A stretch of 6,290 nucleotides of DNA. It comes from Thermodesulfovibrionales bacterium. Lineage in GTDB: Bacteria > Nitrospirota > Thermodesulfovibrionia > Thermodesulfovibrionales > SM23-35. The notes beneath the pieces are model-generated. The model did not search any database and had not been told where the DNA came from. It saw only the letters and a program-made list of their open reading frames with translations. Location of the stretch: the NCBI GenBank assembly GCA_022865525.1, contig JALHSV010000333.1, forward strand, positions 1-6,290, written 5' to 3'. A program made the translations under genes and the position numbers. The first letter of the stretch is position 1. Every line of letters starts with the position of its first letter. Shown here piece after piece: positions 5,318 through 6,290 of this stretch.

Positions 5318-5638
5318 ATGATTACCTATGACGATTTCAAGAAATTGGATATCAGGATCGGCACCATTGTGTCTGCTGAAAGCGTCAAAGGAACGGATAA
5401 ATTACTCAAATTAGAGATCGATTTCGGCACCGAGAAAAGGCAGATCGTCGCAGGCATCGCCGAAACCTATCAGCCGGATCACCTTATTGGGAAAGAGATT
5501 CCCGTGCTCCTGAATCTGGAACCCAGGAATATCAGGGGAGTCGAGAGTCAGGGGATGATACTCGCAGCGGATGCCGATGGTAAACCGATCCTTTTGCATC
5601 CTGATAGACAAGTCCCCTCGGGTAGTATTGTCAGATAA
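5318..5638 (+). CDS. MetG C-terminal-type tRNA-binding (OB-fold) protein
   Basis: The gene encodes a free-standing 106-residue protein that aligns over its whole length with the C-terminal tRNA-binding domain of methionyl-tRNA synthetase (Trbp111/EMAPII-like OB fold). Visible hallmarks are DFKKLDIRIGTIVSAESVKGTDKLLKLEIDFG (6-37), KRQIVAGIAETY (40-51), and NLEPRNIRGVESQGMILAA (66-84). Such stand-alone domains dimerise, bind tRNA without sequence specificity and may assist a MetRS lacking this domain; automatic pipelines often call them MetRS beta subunit. CsaA is a more distant possibility, but the GTDKLLKLE and SQGMILAA segments favour the MetG type. The start fits the family N-terminus exactly. 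There is no Shine-Dalgarno, and the promoter places transcription initiation on the ATG. It lies 10 nt before the ADP-ribosylglycohydrolase gene, so the two are probably co-transcribed. Confidence 0.9.
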   Translation: MITYDDFKKLDIRIGTIVSAESVKGTDKLLKLEIDFGTEKRQIVAGIAETYQPDHLIGKEIPVLLNLEPRNIRGVESQGMILAADADGKPILLHPDRQVPSGSIVR

Positions 5639-5648
5639 TCAGAAAAGC

Positions 5649-6290
5649 ATGCAACCCTATAAAGATCAATTCAGTGGATGTCTGGTAGGCCAGTGTCTTG
5701 GCGATGCAACCGGTTTTGTCGTAGAGGGATTCTCACCCGAAGCATCGCAAAGGTATGTGGAAGATTATCTGAAAACCGAAAAAGCAGGGGAGTTCGGAAG
5801 GTTTCCTTTGCAGTTTGGACAGTATTCAGATGATTCTCAGCTTGCGCGCGAACTGATACAGAGCTATGTGGCACAAAAAAACTTCAATCCCGCTGATTAT
5901 GCAGAAAGAATAAAGCGTATTTTTTCTGAGAAGCGGATTGTCGGCTTCGGGTATTCGACAAAAGAGGCTGCAAAAAGATTAGCTCTCGGGATTCCATGGG
6001 AAGAATCAGGTGCTCCGCCTCCGGCTGCAGGCAACGGAAGTGCCATGCGGGCAGCACCCATCGGTCTGTTCTTTTTTGACAATCCGCAGAAGCTCATTCA
6101 GGCGGCACATGATCAGGGCAGGATTACCCATAGAGACCCGCGATGTTCGGCAGGTGCTGTCGCAATCAGCGGCGCGGTAGCGCTGGTGCTTCAGGATAAG
6201 GAATTACATCCGGATCGTTTTGTGTCAACGCTTGCAGAATGGACTAAGCCCTTCGATCAGGGATTTGCTGATGGACTGAAAACAGTAATG
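5649..6290 (+). CDS. ADP-ribosylglycohydrolase family protein (partial, 3' end missing)
   Basis: The frame is open for 214 codons from the ATG at 5649 to the window edge, starting MQPYKDQFSGCLVGQCLGDATGFVVEG. It matches the DraG/ARH superfamily: G-x3-G-D-A-x-G at residues 14-22, a metal-site motif YSDDSQL (59-65, usually Y-T-D-D-T), PAAGNGSAMRAAPIGLF (125-141), and ITHRDPRCSAGAVA (159-172). Members use a two-Mg site to cleave ADP-ribose from Arg, Ser or other acceptors, or to hydrolyse related ADP-ribose compounds. The second metal motif (D-x-D near the C-terminus) would lie beyond the edge, so activity cannot be judged. The Ser-for-Thr changes in the first motif are conservative. The gene is 10 nt downstream of the tRNA-binding protein, with only a weak purine-rich AGAAAAG before it. 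It is absent from simple six-frame lists because it has no stop in the window. Substrate unknown. Confidence 0.9.
   Translation, partial: MQPYKDQFSGCLVGQCLGDATGFVVEGFSPEASQRYVEDYLKTEKAGEFGRFPLQFGQYSDDSQLARELIQSYVAQKNFNPADYAERIKRIFSEKRIVGFGYSTKEAAKRLALGIPWEESGAPPPAAGNGSAMRAAPIGLFFFDNPQKLIQAAHDQGRITHRDPRCSAGAVAISGAVALVLQDKELHPDRFVSTLAEWTKPFDQGFADGLKTVM

Noticed and set aside
1..6290. CRISPR arrays, insertion sequences, attachment-site duplication at the tRNA, phage or toxin-antitoxin genes
   Set aside because: No spaced direct repeats, transposase motifs, integrase, or duplicated tRNA 3' end are visible in the window.

Overview
The window comes from a diderm, LPS-making bacterium of moderate GC content. 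It carries the conserved block lptC-lptA-lptB-rpoN-hpf-rapZ (minus strand, about 630 to 5229), which links LPS export to the sigma-54 locus. This gene order is known from Desulfobacterota and Nitrospirota as well as Proteobacteria. The protein sequences look to me most like Nitrospirota or a deltaproteobacterial lineage, but this is an impression from memory and not a search result.

Layout from left to right. (1) At 1-264, minus strand, is the 5' part of a lipoprotein gene. It has a signal peptide with a lipobox-like Cys and a run of Met-Pro-Gln-Gly-Gln pentapeptides encoded by 15-bp tandem repeats; the rest lies beyond the left edge. (2) At 345-437, minus strand, is a complete tRNA-Ser(GCU) with encoded CCA. 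A TTCACTK heptamer array follows its 3' end, and a perfect 10-bp inverted repeat encloses it. (3) At 630-5229 is the six-gene minus-strand operon, tightly packed, with overlapping lptC/lptA and lptB/rpoN junctions. (4) At 5230-5317 is a short divergent intergenic region with one good sigma-70-type promoter facing each way and a small palindrome between them. (5) At 5318-6290, plus strand, is a MetG-C-terminal-type OB-fold tRNA-binding protein, followed 10 nt later by the first 214 codons of an ADP-ribosylglycohydrolase that runs off the right edge.

How the genes work together. LptC and LptA form the periplasmic bridge and LptB the cytoplasmic ATPase of the LPS exporter. RpoN is sigma-54. The long-form HPF dimerises and silences ribosomes in stationary phase. 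RapZ is a P-loop nucleotide-binding protein, which in enterics controls amino-sugar (LPS/peptidoglycan precursor) synthesis. The plus-strand pair is not obviously related to the operon.

Most of the window is conserved core genome and I found no convincing new multi-gene system. The points most worth checking are the two facing promoters that would give leaderless or nearly leaderless mRNAs, the inverted repeat around the tRNA with its heptamer array, the in-frame minisatellite of the lipoprotein, and the pairing of a tRNA-binding protein with an ADP-ribosylglycohydrolase.
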